Below, piece after piece: positions 23,946-31,623 of a stretch of 64,000 nt of DNA (positions are counted from its first letter, which is position 1; each line of letters begins with the position of its first letter). Made by a program: the position numbers and the translations under genes. Source of the DNA: Streptosporangium roseum DSM 43021 (GTDB lineage Bacteria; Actinomycetota; Actinomycetes; Streptosporangiales; Streptosporangiaceae). The DNA lies in NCBI RefSeq assembly GCF_000024865.1, contig NC_013595.1:310001-374000 (forward strand). The letters are read 5' to 3'. The notes under the pieces were generated by a model. It was given only the letters and a program-made list of their open reading frames with translations. It made no database searches and had not been told where the DNA came from.

Positions 23946-24015
23946 GTTCGGTGCGGGCCGGAGGCTTCCGCCGGGCCCGTATCCGTCCCCGAGCGGGTCA
24001 AGGAGGGCCCGGCGG

Positions 24016-25020
24016 CTACTCGTCGAACTTCCGGGTGTCGCGGGGCTCGGCGTAGGGCTCCTCGCCGGCCGGCTGGCCCGCCTCGATGGCGCGTTCGCGG
24101 GCGAGCTCGGCGTCGAACTCCACACCGAGCAGCACGGCGATGTTGGTGATCCACAGCCAGATCAGGAAGACGACGACACCGGCGAGGGCGGCGTAGGTCT
24201 TGCTGTAGGAGCCGAAGTTGGCCACGTAGAACCCGAACGCGGCGGACGCGGCGATCCACAGCACGACGGCGATCATGCTGCCCGGGGTGATCCAGCGGAA
24301 CCCGGGGTGCTGGACGTTGGGCGCCGCCCAGTACAGCAGGGCCAGGACCAGGGCCACGATGATCACCAGGATCGGCCACTTGACGACGCCCCAGACCGCG
24401 AGCCCGGTCTCGCCGACCCCGAGGACCTTTCCGGCCTGTTCGGCGAGCCCGCCGGTGAAGACGACCGCGACCGAGCCGACCGCCATCAGGATCACCAGGA
24501 CGGCGGTGATGCCCAGGCGCAGCGGCAGGGTCTTCCAGACGGGACGGCCCTCGGGCATCTCGTACATGACGTTGGCGGCCCGCATGAAGGCCCCCACGTA
24601 GCTTGAGGCGGACCAGAGCGCGACGGCTATACCGATGATCGCGGCGATCCCGGCGGCGCGCTGGCTGCTCTGCAGGGCCTGCAGCACGGTGTCGATGGTC
24701 TGCCGGGCGGGGCCGGGGGCCAGGGCGCCCAGGTTGTCGACGAGCGACTGGGTGGCCGACTGGCCGAACAGCCCGAGTACGGATATCACGGCCAGCAGCG
24801 CGGGGAAGATCGACAGCACCGCGTAGTAGGTGAGCGCGGCGGCCCAGTCGGTGAGGTTGTCCTCCTGGAACTCCTTGACGGTGCGTTTGAGGACGTCCCA
24901 CCACGATCGCTTGGGCAGCTCCGCCGGGCTGCCGGGCGCGGTCTCGCTCTCCGGCCCCAGGTCGGGTCCGCCCGCCGGGGGTCCGTCGCCCGCCGGCCGT
25001 TCGATGTCGTGCTGTGACAT
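24016..25020 (-). CDS. YihY/BrkB-family membrane protein
   Basis: 334 residues; a proline/glycine-rich N-terminal cytoplasmic stretch (about 40 residues), then VLKRTVKEFQEDNLTDWAAALTYYAVLSIFPALLAV, the family signature, followed by about six membrane helices and an acidic C-terminal tail. Members have been linked to transport or envelope integrity, but function is not settled. Single gene, convergent with nmrA. Confidence 0.88.
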   Translation of the reverse strand: MSQHDIERPAGDGPPAGGPDLGPESETAPGSPAELPKRSWWDVLKRTVKEFQEDNLTDWAAALTYYAVLSIFPALLAVISVLGLFGQSATQSLVDNLGALAPGPARQTIDTVLQALQSSQRAAGIAAIIGIAVALWSASSYVGAFMRAANVMYEMPEGRPVWKTLPLRLGITAVLVILMAVGSVAVVFTGGLAEQAGKVLGVGETGLAVWGVVKWPILVIIVALVLALLYWAAPNVQHPGFRWITPGSMIAVVLWIAASAAFGFYVANFGSYSKTYAALAGVVVFLIWLWITNIAVLLGVEFDAELARERAIEAGQPAGEEPYAEPRDTRKFDE

Positions 25021-25201
25021 GGGTGCACCGTCTCTGAGTGGAGCCGCCGCCCCTGTCCGTGACCGGGGCGTCTTCGATGGAATACGGCGTTACCCTCGTC
25101 GGCCTTCACCATTCATAAATCAGTCATAAAGGCAGGAAAAGCCATCCGTCCCTGCGTGCCCGCCAGCCGACAGTTCGGCGGGGGGCGAAGTGTCCGACCC
25201 C

Positions 25202-25214
25202 TAAAGTTCCGCAT
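25202..25214 (+). promoter_or_regulatory. Leaderless promoter of the EamA transporter
   Basis: TAAAGT at 25202-25207 ends seven bases before the ATG at 25215 and no Shine-Dalgarno is present, so the transcript probably begins at the start codon. No clear -35 element. Confidence 0.45.
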
Positions 25215-26123
25215 ATGGAGCAAATCATCGCGCCAGAGACCCGCGTGGACCGTCGGGCGCTCTTGGCAGCGGGCATCACCGTGGTGCTGTGGGCCTCGGC
25301 CTTCGTCGCCATCCGCAGCGCCGCGCAGTATTTCTCCCCCGGCGCCCTGGCCCTGGGCCGGCTGCTGGCGGGCTCGGTGGTGCTCGGCGTCATCTGGCTG
25401 GCACGACGCGAGGGACTGCCGCCGCGTGCCGCGTGGCCCGGCATCCTGGGCTCGGGGCTCCTGTGGTTCGGCCTCTACATGGTCGTCCTGAACTGGGGCG
25501 AGCAGGAGGTGGACGCGGGGACGGCGGCGATGGTCGTCAACGTCGGCCCGATGCTGATCGCGCTCCTCGGCGGCTGGCTGCTCAGGGAGGGCTTCCCGCC
25601 TCGCCTGCTGGCGGGGATGGCGGTGTCGTTCGCCGGCGCCGTCGTGGTGGGGATCTCGATGTCCGACGGCGGCCGCGCGTCGATCGTCGGCGTCCTGCTG
25701 TGCCTGCTCGCGGCGGTGACGTACGCCGGCGGCGTCGTCTGCCAGAAGCCCGCGCTGAAGCACGCCTCGGCCCTGCAGGTCACCACGTTCGGCTGTTTCG
25801 TCGGGACGGCCGCCTGCCTGCCGTTCGCGGGCCCGCTCGTCACGGAGATCGCGGCCGCTCCGCTGCCGGCGACGCTGAACGTCGTCTACCTGGGCGTCTT
25901 CCCGACTGCTCTGGCGTTCACCACCTGGGCCTACGCGCTCGCCCGCACCACCGCCGGCAAGATGGGCGCCACGACCTACGTGGTCCCCGCCCTGGTGGTC
26001 CTGATGGCCTGGGCGGTCCTCGGGGAGGTCCCCGGCTGGCTGACCCTCGCCGGCGGCCTGCTGTGCCTCGCCGGTGTCGCCGTCTCCCGGGGAGGGGCAA
26101 GGCGCGCGAGCCCGGTAACGTGA
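25215..26123 (+). CDS. EamA/DMT-superfamily transporter
   Basis: 302 residues with ten hydrophobic segments arranged as two five-helix EamA repeats (first ALLAAGITVVLWASAFVAIR, second beginning around SIVGVLLCLLAAVTYAGGVV). Such permeases export amino acids, nucleobases or other metabolites. Probably translated from a leaderless mRNA. It ends 67 bases before fchA, with a strong hairpin between them, so it is likely a separate unit. Confidence 0.9.
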   Translation: MEQIIAPETRVDRRALLAAGITVVLWASAFVAIRSAAQYFSPGALALGRLLAGSVVLGVIWLARREGLPPRAAWPGILGSGLLWFGLYMVVLNWGEQEVDAGTAAMVVNVGPMLIALLGGWLLREGFPPRLLAGMAVSFAGAVVVGISMSDGGRASIVGVLLCLLAAVTYAGGVVCQKPALKHASALQVTTFGCFVGTAACLPFAGPLVTEIAAAPLPATLNVVYLGVFPTALAFTTWAYALARTTAGKMGATTYVVPALVVLMAWAVLGEVPGWLTLAGGLLCLAGVAVSRGGARRASPVT

Positions 26124-26141
26124 CACCCACGACGTGATCAA

Positions 26142-26170
26142 CAAGAGATCGGGTCCACCCCGATCTCTTG
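26142..26170. terminator. Perfect 12-bp hairpin upstream of fchA
   Basis: CAAGAGATCGGG (26142-26153) pairs exactly with CCCGATCTCTTG (26159-26170) across TCCAC. It is 18 bases after the EamA stop and 20 bases before the fchA start. Most simply it terminates the EamA transcript; it could also act in the fchA-folD leader. Confidence 0.6.
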
Positions 26171-26190
26171 GACGGCTCGGGGAGACGTGG

Positions 26191-26811
26191 ATGCGCGACC
26201 AGACGATCAGTGACTTTCTGGAACGGTTGGCCGGCCGCGTGCCCGCGCCCGGCGGGGGCGCGTCGGCCGCCCTGCACGCCGCCCAGGCCGCCGCGCTGCT
26301 GGGCATGGTGGCCCGCTACAGCGACGGCCCCGGATACGCCGCGCACGAGCAGGTGATCAGCCGGATCCTCGCCGAGACGGACGCCCTGCGGGACCGCGCT
26401 CTCCAGCTCGCCGAGGACGACGCGGCGGCGTTCACCGCCGTGACCGACTCCTACCGGATGCCCAAGGCCACCGACGAGGAGAAGGCCGCCCGCTCGGCGG
26501 CGATCGCCGGGGCACTGGCCGCAGCCGCCGAACCCCCGGCCCAGACCATCGCCGCCGCGCGGCGCCTGGTCGAACTCGCGGAGGAGCTGCTGCCCGTCGG
26601 CAACCGCAACGTCATCACCGACGTCGCCGCCGCCGCGGAGGCCGCCCGGGCGGCGGCCACCACCGCCCGGGTCAACGTCGAGGTCAACCTCGGCGGCATC
26701 AAGGACGAGGAGGTCCGCGCCGGGCTGGCCGGCAGGGCGGCCGGCGTGGACGAGATCGCGGCCGGGGCCGAGAGGGTCACCGCCGCCGTGCGTGAGGAGA
26801 TCAGCCGATGA
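26191..26811 (+). CDS. fchA: Methenyltetrahydrofolate cyclohydrolase / FTCD-C family protein
   Basis: 206-residue helical protein of the cyclodeaminase/cyclohydrolase family, which interconverts 5,10-methenyl- and 10-formyl-tetrahydrofolate or deaminates formimino-folate. It has VPAPGGGASAALHAAQAAALLGMV and VGNRNVITDVAAAAEAAR, the two folate-site motifs of the family. ATG at 26191 has GGGGAG upstream; the frame from 26134 would start inside the hairpin. Its stop overlaps the folD start (ATGA). Because the FolD next door lacks the cyclohydrolase lysine, this gene probably supplies that activity. Confidence 0.85.
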   Translation: MRDQTISDFLERLAGRVPAPGGGASAALHAAQAAALLGMVARYSDGPGYAAHEQVISRILAETDALRDRALQLAEDDAAAFTAVTDSYRMPKATDEEKAARSAAIAGALAAAAEPPAQTIAAARRLVELAEELLPVGNRNVITDVAAAAEAARAAATTARVNVEVNLGGIKDEEVRAGLAGRAAGVDEIAAGAERVTAAVREEISR

Positions 26812-27647
26812 GTGCGCGTCCCCTGTCCGGCAGGGACCTCGCCGCCGCCATCCGGACGGACGCCGCGGAGCGGGCCGCCGAGCTGGCGGCCGCCGGCCGG
26901 CCGGCGAAGCTCGCCGTGGTCACGGCCACCGCGGACGAGTCCAGCGCCTGGTACGTGCGCTCGATCGTGACCGCGGCGGGCAAGGCGGGCATCGCGTGCG
27001 AGGTCGTGGACCTGGGCCCGGAGGCGCCGGTCGCGGAGATCCGGGAGCGCCTGGAGTCGTTGAGCGCCGACGACCAGGTGAGCGGGATCATTCTGCAGAC
27101 CCCCCTTCCGGGGGGTGCCAAGCTTGAGGACCTCGCCTCCGCCATCGTCCCCGCCAAGGACGTCGACGGGGCCAACCCGCTCTCGCTCGGCCGCCTGGCC
27201 GCCGGACTCCCCGCCTTCGCGCCGGCGACGGCCGAGGCGGTGGTGCGGATCCTGGAGCATCACGGGGTGGAGCTCGCCGGACGCCACGCGGTGGTGGTCG
27301 GCCGCTCCACGGTCGTCGGCAAGCCCGCGGCCCACCTGCTGCTGGACCGCCACGCCACCGTCACGGTGTGCCACTCGCGCACCGCCGACCTGCCCGCCGT
27401 GACTTCGGCGGGCGACATCCTGGTCGCGGCCGTCGGCCGGGCCGGGCTCATCACCGCCGAGCACGTCAAGCCGGGGGCCGTGGTGGTGGACGTGGGCACG
27501 AACCCCACCGAGGACGGAGGCCTCGTCGGCGACGTGGCCCCGGCCGCGGCCGAGCGGGCGGGAGCGCTGACGCCGGTGCCCGGCGGAGTGGGGCCGGTGA
27601 CCACCGCCCTGCTGCTCCAGCACACCGTGCGGGCCGCGCGGGAGTAG
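26808..27647 (+). CDS. folD: FolD-type methylenetetrahydrofolate dehydrogenase, cyclohydrolase lysine missing
   Basis: 279 residues aligning end to end with FolD, which normally oxidises methylene-THF and then hydrolyses methenyl-THF. NADP-binding VVVGRSTVVGKPAAHLL, AKDVDGANPLSLGRL, ILQTPLPGG and the C-terminal TPVPGGVGPVTTALL are well kept. However, the motif Y-V-x-x-K (YVASK in E. coli) reads Y49-V-R-S-I53, so the lysine essential for cyclohydrolase activity in studied enzymes is isoleucine, and PCTPxG reads PATAEA. Start codon overlaps the fchA stop. I infer a dehydrogenase-only FolD working with FchA. Confidence 0.88.
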   Translation: MSARPLSGRDLAAAIRTDAAERAAELAAAGRPAKLAVVTATADESSAWYVRSIVTAAGKAGIACEVVDLGPEAPVAEIRERLESLSADDQVSGIILQTPLPGGAKLEDLASAIVPAKDVDGANPLSLGRLAAGLPAFAPATAEAVVRILEHHGVELAGRHAVVVGRSTVVGKPAAHLLLDRHATVTVCHSRTADLPAVTSAGDILVAAVGRAGLITAEHVKPGAVVVDVGTNPTEDGGLVGDVAPAAAERAGALTPVPGGVGPVTTALLLQHTVRAARE

Positions 27648-27708
27648 GCCGGTCCCGAGGCCGCCCGCACCCGCAGAGGTGATGTACGGGCGCCCGGGAC
27701 CGGGGCGG

Positions 27709-28218
27709 TCAGGCGGGGATCGAGACGCCGAGGCCGCCGCGGGTCTGCGCGCCGTAGCGCTCCTTCTCCCTGGCGAGGTCGAGGGGCTTGATGCCGCTGC
27801 GCCCGTTCAGCACGTCCTCGGTGAGCAGGTCGGCCGGGACCAGCCAGGACACCTCGAACTCCAGGCCGTCGGGGTCCTTGGCGTACAGGGCCTTGGTGGT
27901 GGAGTGGTCCGAGGCGCCGACCAGCGCGTTCATCTCGCTGAGCTTGACCGCGATCCGCTCCAGCTCCGCCAGGGTGTCCACCTCCCAGGCCAGGTGGTAG
28001 AGGCCGACGGTGGAGCGGCCGGCGCCGGACGCCCCGGCCTGGGAGCCGAGCTCGAACAGGCCGAGGTCGTGGTCGTTGCTGGAGCCGGAGGCCTGGAGGA
28101 AGGCGGCGCCCCGCATGCCCATGACGACCCTGAAGCCGAGGGCCTCCTCGTAGAAGGCGACGCTGCGCTCGACGTCGCGGACGTACAGGACGGCGTGGTT
28201 GAGCCGCTGGACCGGCAT
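27709..28218 (-). CDS. VOC-family (glyoxalase/extradiol dioxygenase-like) protein
   Basis: 169 residues of the vicinal-oxygen-chelate fold. First module: LNHAVLYVRDVERSVAFYEEALGF; second: GLYHLAWEVDTLAELERI and DPDGLEFEVSW. His in LNHAV, His in YHLAW and Glu in LEFEVSW are the expected metal ligands, so it is probably a catalytically competent dioxygenase or isomerase. ATG at 28218 has GGGAGGAAG upstream; the ATG at 28278 lies beyond the operator. Divergent from a MarR regulator. Confidence 0.87.
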   Translation of the reverse strand: MPVQRLNHAVLYVRDVERSVAFYEEALGFRVVMGMRGAAFLQASGSSNDHDLGLFELGSQAGASGAGRSTVGLYHLAWEVDTLAELERIAVKLSEMNALVGASDHSTTKALYAKDPDGLEFEVSWLVPADLLTEDVLNGRSGIKPLDLAREKERYGAQTRGGLGVSIPA

Positions 28219-28234
28219 GCTTCCTCCCCTGAAA

Positions 28235-28291
28235 CTTGAACTCTCAAGTAGATTACCCCCCGATGCTTGAGAGTTCAAGTAAACTGGGACC
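28235..28291. promoter_or_regulatory. Paired MarR boxes and leaderless promoter
   Basis: CTTGAACTCTCAAG (28235-28248) and its mirror CTTGAGAGTTCAAG (28266-28279) are two palindromic sites 31 bases apart in the divergent promoter. TAAACT (28280-28285) directly follows the second and ends six bases before the marR GTG, so binding there should repress marR itself. Confidence 0.7.
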
Positions 28292-28741
28292 GTGACGCGA
28301 TGGCTGGACGATGACGAGCAGCGTGCCTGGCGCGCCTTCCTGACGGCTTCGCAGCTCGTTCAGGAGGAGCTGGACCGGCAATTGCAGCGGGATTCCGGCA
28401 TGCCGCACGCCTACTACGCGGTGCTGGTGAAGCTGTCGGAGGCGCCGGACCGCATGCTGCGGATGAGCGAGCTCGCGGCGGAGGTCAACTCCTCGCAGAG
28501 CCGGCTCTCCCACGCCGTGGCCCGGTTGGAGGATCGCGGCTGGGTGCGGCGCGAGCGGTGTGCCGCCGACAGGCGCGTGAGCTGGGCGGTGCTCACCGAC
28601 GAGGGGTTCGCGGTGCTCGCCGCCGCCGCCCCCGGTCACGTCGAGGCGGTACGGCAGTGCTTCTTCGAGCTGCTCGACCCCGAGCAGCTCCACCGGCTCA
28701 CCGAGATCTGCACGGTGCTGCTGCGGAAGGCGGCTCCCTGA
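28292..28741 (+). CDS. MarR-family transcriptional regulator
   Basis: 149 residues, winged helix: MRMSELAAEVNSSQSRLSHAVARLEDRGWVRRERCAADRRVSWAVLTDEG, with the wing arginines and the DRR motif typical of MarR. GTG start at 28292 without Shine-Dalgarno but with a TAAACT box six bases upstream. Expected to repress itself and the divergent VOC gene through the two palindromes and to be released by an aromatic ligand. Confidence 0.92.
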   Translation: MTRWLDDDEQRAWRAFLTASQLVQEELDRQLQRDSGMPHAYYAVLVKLSEAPDRMLRMSELAAEVNSSQSRLSHAVARLEDRGWVRRERCAADRRVSWAVLTDEGFAVLAAAAPGHVEAVRQCFFELLDPEQLHRLTEICTVLLRKAAP

Positions 28742-28818
28742 GCGGGCCTCCCGCATTCCGTCGGTCCCTCGTCGTACGGTTGCTCCCGGCCATTCGACTC
28801 AACAGGAGGACGCGCACC

Positions 28819-29040
28819 ATGGCGGAGACTTCTCTGACCAGTACGGACGTCGAGCACGAGGCGAACCGCCTGCTCTTCAGGATCGTCCACGAGGTCGCGG
28901 TGGGACACGCCGGCGCGGACGTGTCCCAGGTGGTCGCCGTGCTCCGCCGGAGGTTGGTCAACGTGCCGGGCCTGGACGGCCAGGGGCTCCGGCGGATCGC
29001 CGAGGAGATCAGCGTGGGCCGGGACCCGTCCGGGCTGTAG
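28819..29040 (+). CDS. Small hypothetical protein
   Basis: 73 residues, predicted mostly helical (TSTDVEHEANRLLFRIVHEVAVG, DVSQVVAVLRRRLVNVPG, LRRIAEEISVGRDPSG). AGGAGG lies nine bases before the ATG, and codon use fits the genome. No family recognised; no membrane or secretion signal. Seventy-seven bases after marR, so perhaps in the same transcript. Confidence 0.65.
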   Translation: MAETSLTSTDVEHEANRLLFRIVHEVAVGHAGADVSQVVAVLRRRLVNVPGLDGQGLRRIAEEISVGRDPSGL

Positions 29041-29145
29041 CCGGATCTCCGGGACCTCGCCCGGCCCGCGGTCGCGACCTTCCGGGACTCCGTCCGGGCT
29101 GCAGCCGGATCTTCCGGAGCCCGGTCCGGCCCGTGGTCGCAACCT
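29027..29145. repeat. Imperfect tandem duplication at the end of the small gene
   Basis: 29027-29080 (CGTCCGGGCTGTAGCCGGAT...) is repeated at 29091-29145 with a handful of differences, a 64-base period. The first copy includes the last codons and stop of the 73-residue gene. A further CGATCTTCCGGGGGGCGGCGCG near 29187 echoes 29150. Likely slippage or replication duplication in non-coding DNA. Confidence 0.6.
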
Positions 29146-29217
29146 CGGGGGGCGGCGCGGGCCGGAGCCGGTCCGGCCGACAGGCGCGATCTTCCGGGGG
29201 GCGGCGCGGCCCGGGGG

Positions 29218-30393
29218 TCAGTGCGGTCCGGGGGCCGGCCGGGCGGTGGTCGCGGCCAGGTGGGCGCCGGGGTCGGCGATGATCCGGTGGATGACCTGTC
29301 CGGCGGCGCCCAGGGACGCGGCGTCGCCGCCGAGCCGGGAGACGGTGAGCTCGGGGACGGCGTGGCGCATCCGGGCCAGCCGGGCGGTCATCGTCTCGCG
29401 GGCGGGGCCGTGGATCCACGGGAACAGCGGGGCGAAGATGCCGCCCAGCACGACCGTCCCGGGGTCCATCAGGTGGACCGCGGAGGTCAGGGCGACGCCG
29501 AGCGCCTGCCCGGCGCGCTCGCAGGCGCGCAGCGCGCCGGGGGTGCCCGCCTGGAGGCGCTCCACGAGTTCGGGCACCCCGTCCAGGCCGGCCGCCCTCA
29601 GGAGGGCCTCCTGGCCCGCGTACTGCTCCAGGCAGCCCCGGCCGCCGCAGCGGCAGGTGGGGCCGTCGGGGGAGACGATCACGTGGCCCAGCTCCCCGGC
29701 GAGGCCGCGGGCGCCGCGGAACAGGGCGCCGCCGACCACCAGGCCGGCGCCGACGCCTATCTCCCCGGACACGTGGAGGAAGTCGCTCGGGCCCGAGCCG
29801 AACCAGAGCTCGCCCAGCGCGGCCAGGTTGGCCTCGTTCTCCACGGCCACGGGGAAGTCCAGCAGGTCGCCGACGCGCACGTCGTGCCAGCCGAGGTTCG
29901 GGGCGGCGTGGAGCAGCCCGCCGTCCACGGGACCGGGGACGGCGAGGGTGGAGCCGGCGATGGCCAGCCCCTCCGAGCGGGCTTCGTCCACAGCCCTGTG
30001 GGCAAGTTCTTGCAGGTGAGCAAGAGTTTCCACAGGCGAGGCGGCCCGGTTGTCCACAGCCTGTGTACGGCGCAGCCGGACCGAGAGCGTGAGGTCCACG
30101 ACGCACGCGGACAGGTAGTCGACGTTGATCTCCAGGCCGAGTGCCGCGACCCGGTGCCCGCTGAGGCTGACCGCCGTACCCGGCCGTCCCCGCTCGCCGT
30201 CCCTCAGCGCGCCAGCCTCGGTCACCATGCCCGCGCCGAGCAGGTCGCCGACCATCTTGGACACCGTGGTCTTGGTCAGCCCGGTGATCTCGGCCAGCGC
30301 CGCGCGGGTGATCGGCCCGCTCCGCCGGACCTCGCCGAGGACCACGCCGAGGTTGCGGGCGCGCATCGAGTCATGGCGTACGGCCTGCGTCAT
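29218..30393 (-). CDS. xylR: ROK-family transcriptional repressor of xylose genes
   Basis: 391 residues: N-terminal winged helix (RRSGPITRAALAEITGLTKTTVSKMVGDLL) and a ROK sugar-kinase-like domain with the zinc motif CRCGGRGCLEQYAG and GELGHVIVSPDGP. ROK/XylR proteins bind xylose and release their operator. ATG at 30393 follows a GAGGGGGG site; the ATG at 30444 would lie in the operator. Divergent from xylA-xylB, which fixes the likely target. The symbol rests on this context. Confidence 0.88.
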   Translation of the reverse strand: MTQAVRHDSMRARNLGVVLGEVRRSGPITRAALAEITGLTKTTVSKMVGDLLGAGMVTEAGALRDGERGRPGTAVSLSGHRVAALGLEINVDYLSACVVDLTLSVRLRRTQAVDNRAASPVETLAHLQELAHRAVDEARSEGLAIAGSTLAVPGPVDGGLLHAAPNLGWHDVRVGDLLDFPVAVENEANLAALGELWFGSGPSDFLHVSGEIGVGAGLVVGGALFRGARGLAGELGHVIVSPDGPTCRCGGRGCLEQYAGQEALLRAAGLDGVPELVERLQAGTPGALRACERAGQALGVALTSAVHLMDPGTVVLGGIFAPLFPWIHGPARETMTARLARMRHAVPELTVSRLGGDAASLGAAGQVIHRIIADPGAHLAATTARPAPGPH

Positions 30394-30433
30394 GGAACAC
30401 CCCCCTCTTGACGATCCCATCACCTCGCCCCAT

Positions 30434-30458
30434 ATTAAGTCCATAAAGTGGATTAAAT
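30434..30458. promoter_or_regulatory. Putative XylR operator
   Basis: ATTAAGTCCA (30434-30443), TAAAG, TGGATTAAAT (30449-30458): inverted repeat matching at 8 of 10 positions per arm in the AT-rich divergent promoter, followed by GGAGG for xylA. Arrangement fits repression of both xylR and xylAB. Confidence 0.6.
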
Positions 30459-30471
30459 CGGAGGATCATCC

Positions 30472-31623
30472 ATGAGCGACTACACGCCCAAGCCTGAGGA
30501 CCGCTTCACCTTCGGGCTGTGGACCGTCGGCTGGCAGGCCCGTGACCAGTTCGGAGACGCGAGCCGTGCCCCGCTCGACCCGGTGGAGAGCGTCCACCGC
30601 CTCGCCGAGCTCGGCGCGTACGGCGTCACCTTCCACGACGACGACCTGCTGGCCGTCGAGCCGGACCGGGACAAGGCCGTCGAGCGTTTCAAGAAGGCCC
30701 TGGCCGAGACCGGCCTCAAGGTCCCCATGGCCACCACGAACCTGTTCACCCACCCCGTCTTCAAGGACGGCGGGTTCACCAGCAACGACCGCGACGTGCG
30801 CCGCTACGCCCTGCGCAAGGTGATGCGCAACGTCGACCTGGCAGCCGAGCTCGGCGCGACCACCTACGTCTGCTGGGGCGGCCGCGAGGGCGCCGAGTCA
30901 GGGGCCGCCAAGGACATCAGGGCCGCGCTCAGCCGTTACAAGGAGGGCATGGACCTGCTGACCTCCTACGTGATCGACCGGGGCTACGACATCAGGTTCG
31001 CCATCGAGCCCAAGCCGAACGAGCCGCGCGGCGACATCCTGCTCCCGACCGTCGGCCACGCGCTCGCCTTCATCAACGAGCTGGAGCACTCCGAGCGGGT
31101 CGGCCTCAACCCGGAGGTCGGCCACGAGGAGATGGCCGGGCTCAACTTCGCGCACGGCATCGCGCAGGCGCTCTGGCACGGCAAGCTCTTCCACATCGAC
31201 CTCAACGGCCAGCACGGCCCCCGGTTCGACCAGGACCTCGTCTTCGGCCACGGCGACGTGAAGAACTCCTTCTTCCTGGTGGACCTGCTGGAGAACGGCG
31301 GCTACGACGGCCCCCGGCACTTCGACTACAAGCCGCTGCGCACCGAGGACGCCGAGGACGTCTGGGTCTCGGCCGCGGCCAACATGCGCACCTACCTGAT
31401 CCTCAAGGAGAAGGTGAAGGCCTTCCACGCCGACCCCGAGGTCGTCGAGGCGCGCGCCGCCAGCAGGGTCGCCGAGCTGTCCGAGCCCACGCTGGCCCCC
31501 GGTGAGACGCTTGAGGACCTGCACCGCGACGACTTCGACGTCGACCGGGCCGCCGCGCGAGGCTTCCACTTCTCCCGGCTGAACCAGCTCGCCCTGGAGC
31601 ACCTCCTCGGAGTCCGGGGATGA
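30472..31623 (+). CDS. xylA: Xylose isomerase
   Basis: Metal-dependent interconversion of D-xylose and D-xylulose. 383 residues, the size of the short actinobacterial class. Seen: GVTFHDDDL (catalytic His-Asp pair), VCWGGREGAESG, FAIEPKPNEPRGD (metal Glu), NPEVGHEEMAGLNF (Glu/His metal site) and FHIDLNGQ followed by FDQDLVFGHGD (Asp cluster). GGAGG lies seven bases before the ATG. Overlaps xylB by ATGA. Confidence 0.96.
   Translation: MSDYTPKPEDRFTFGLWTVGWQARDQFGDASRAPLDPVESVHRLAELGAYGVTFHDDDLLAVEPDRDKAVERFKKALAETGLKVPMATTNLFTHPVFKDGGFTSNDRDVRRYALRKVMRNVDLAAELGATTYVCWGGREGAESGAAKDIRAALSRYKEGMDLLTSYVIDRGYDIRFAIEPKPNEPRGDILLPTVGHALAFINELEHSERVGLNPEVGHEEMAGLNFAHGIAQALWHGKLFHIDLNGQHGPRFDQDLVFGHGDVKNSFFLVDLLENGGYDGPRHFDYKPLRTEDAEDVWVSAAANMRTYLILKEKVKAFHADPEVVEARAASRVAELSEPTLAPGETLEDLHRDDFDVDRAAARGFHFSRLNQLALEHLLGVRG

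Noticed and set aside
27649..27703. CCGGTCCCG / CGGGACCGG inverted repeat between folD and the VOC gene
   Set aside because: Perfect 9-bp arms but a 37-base loop; too weak to call a terminator.
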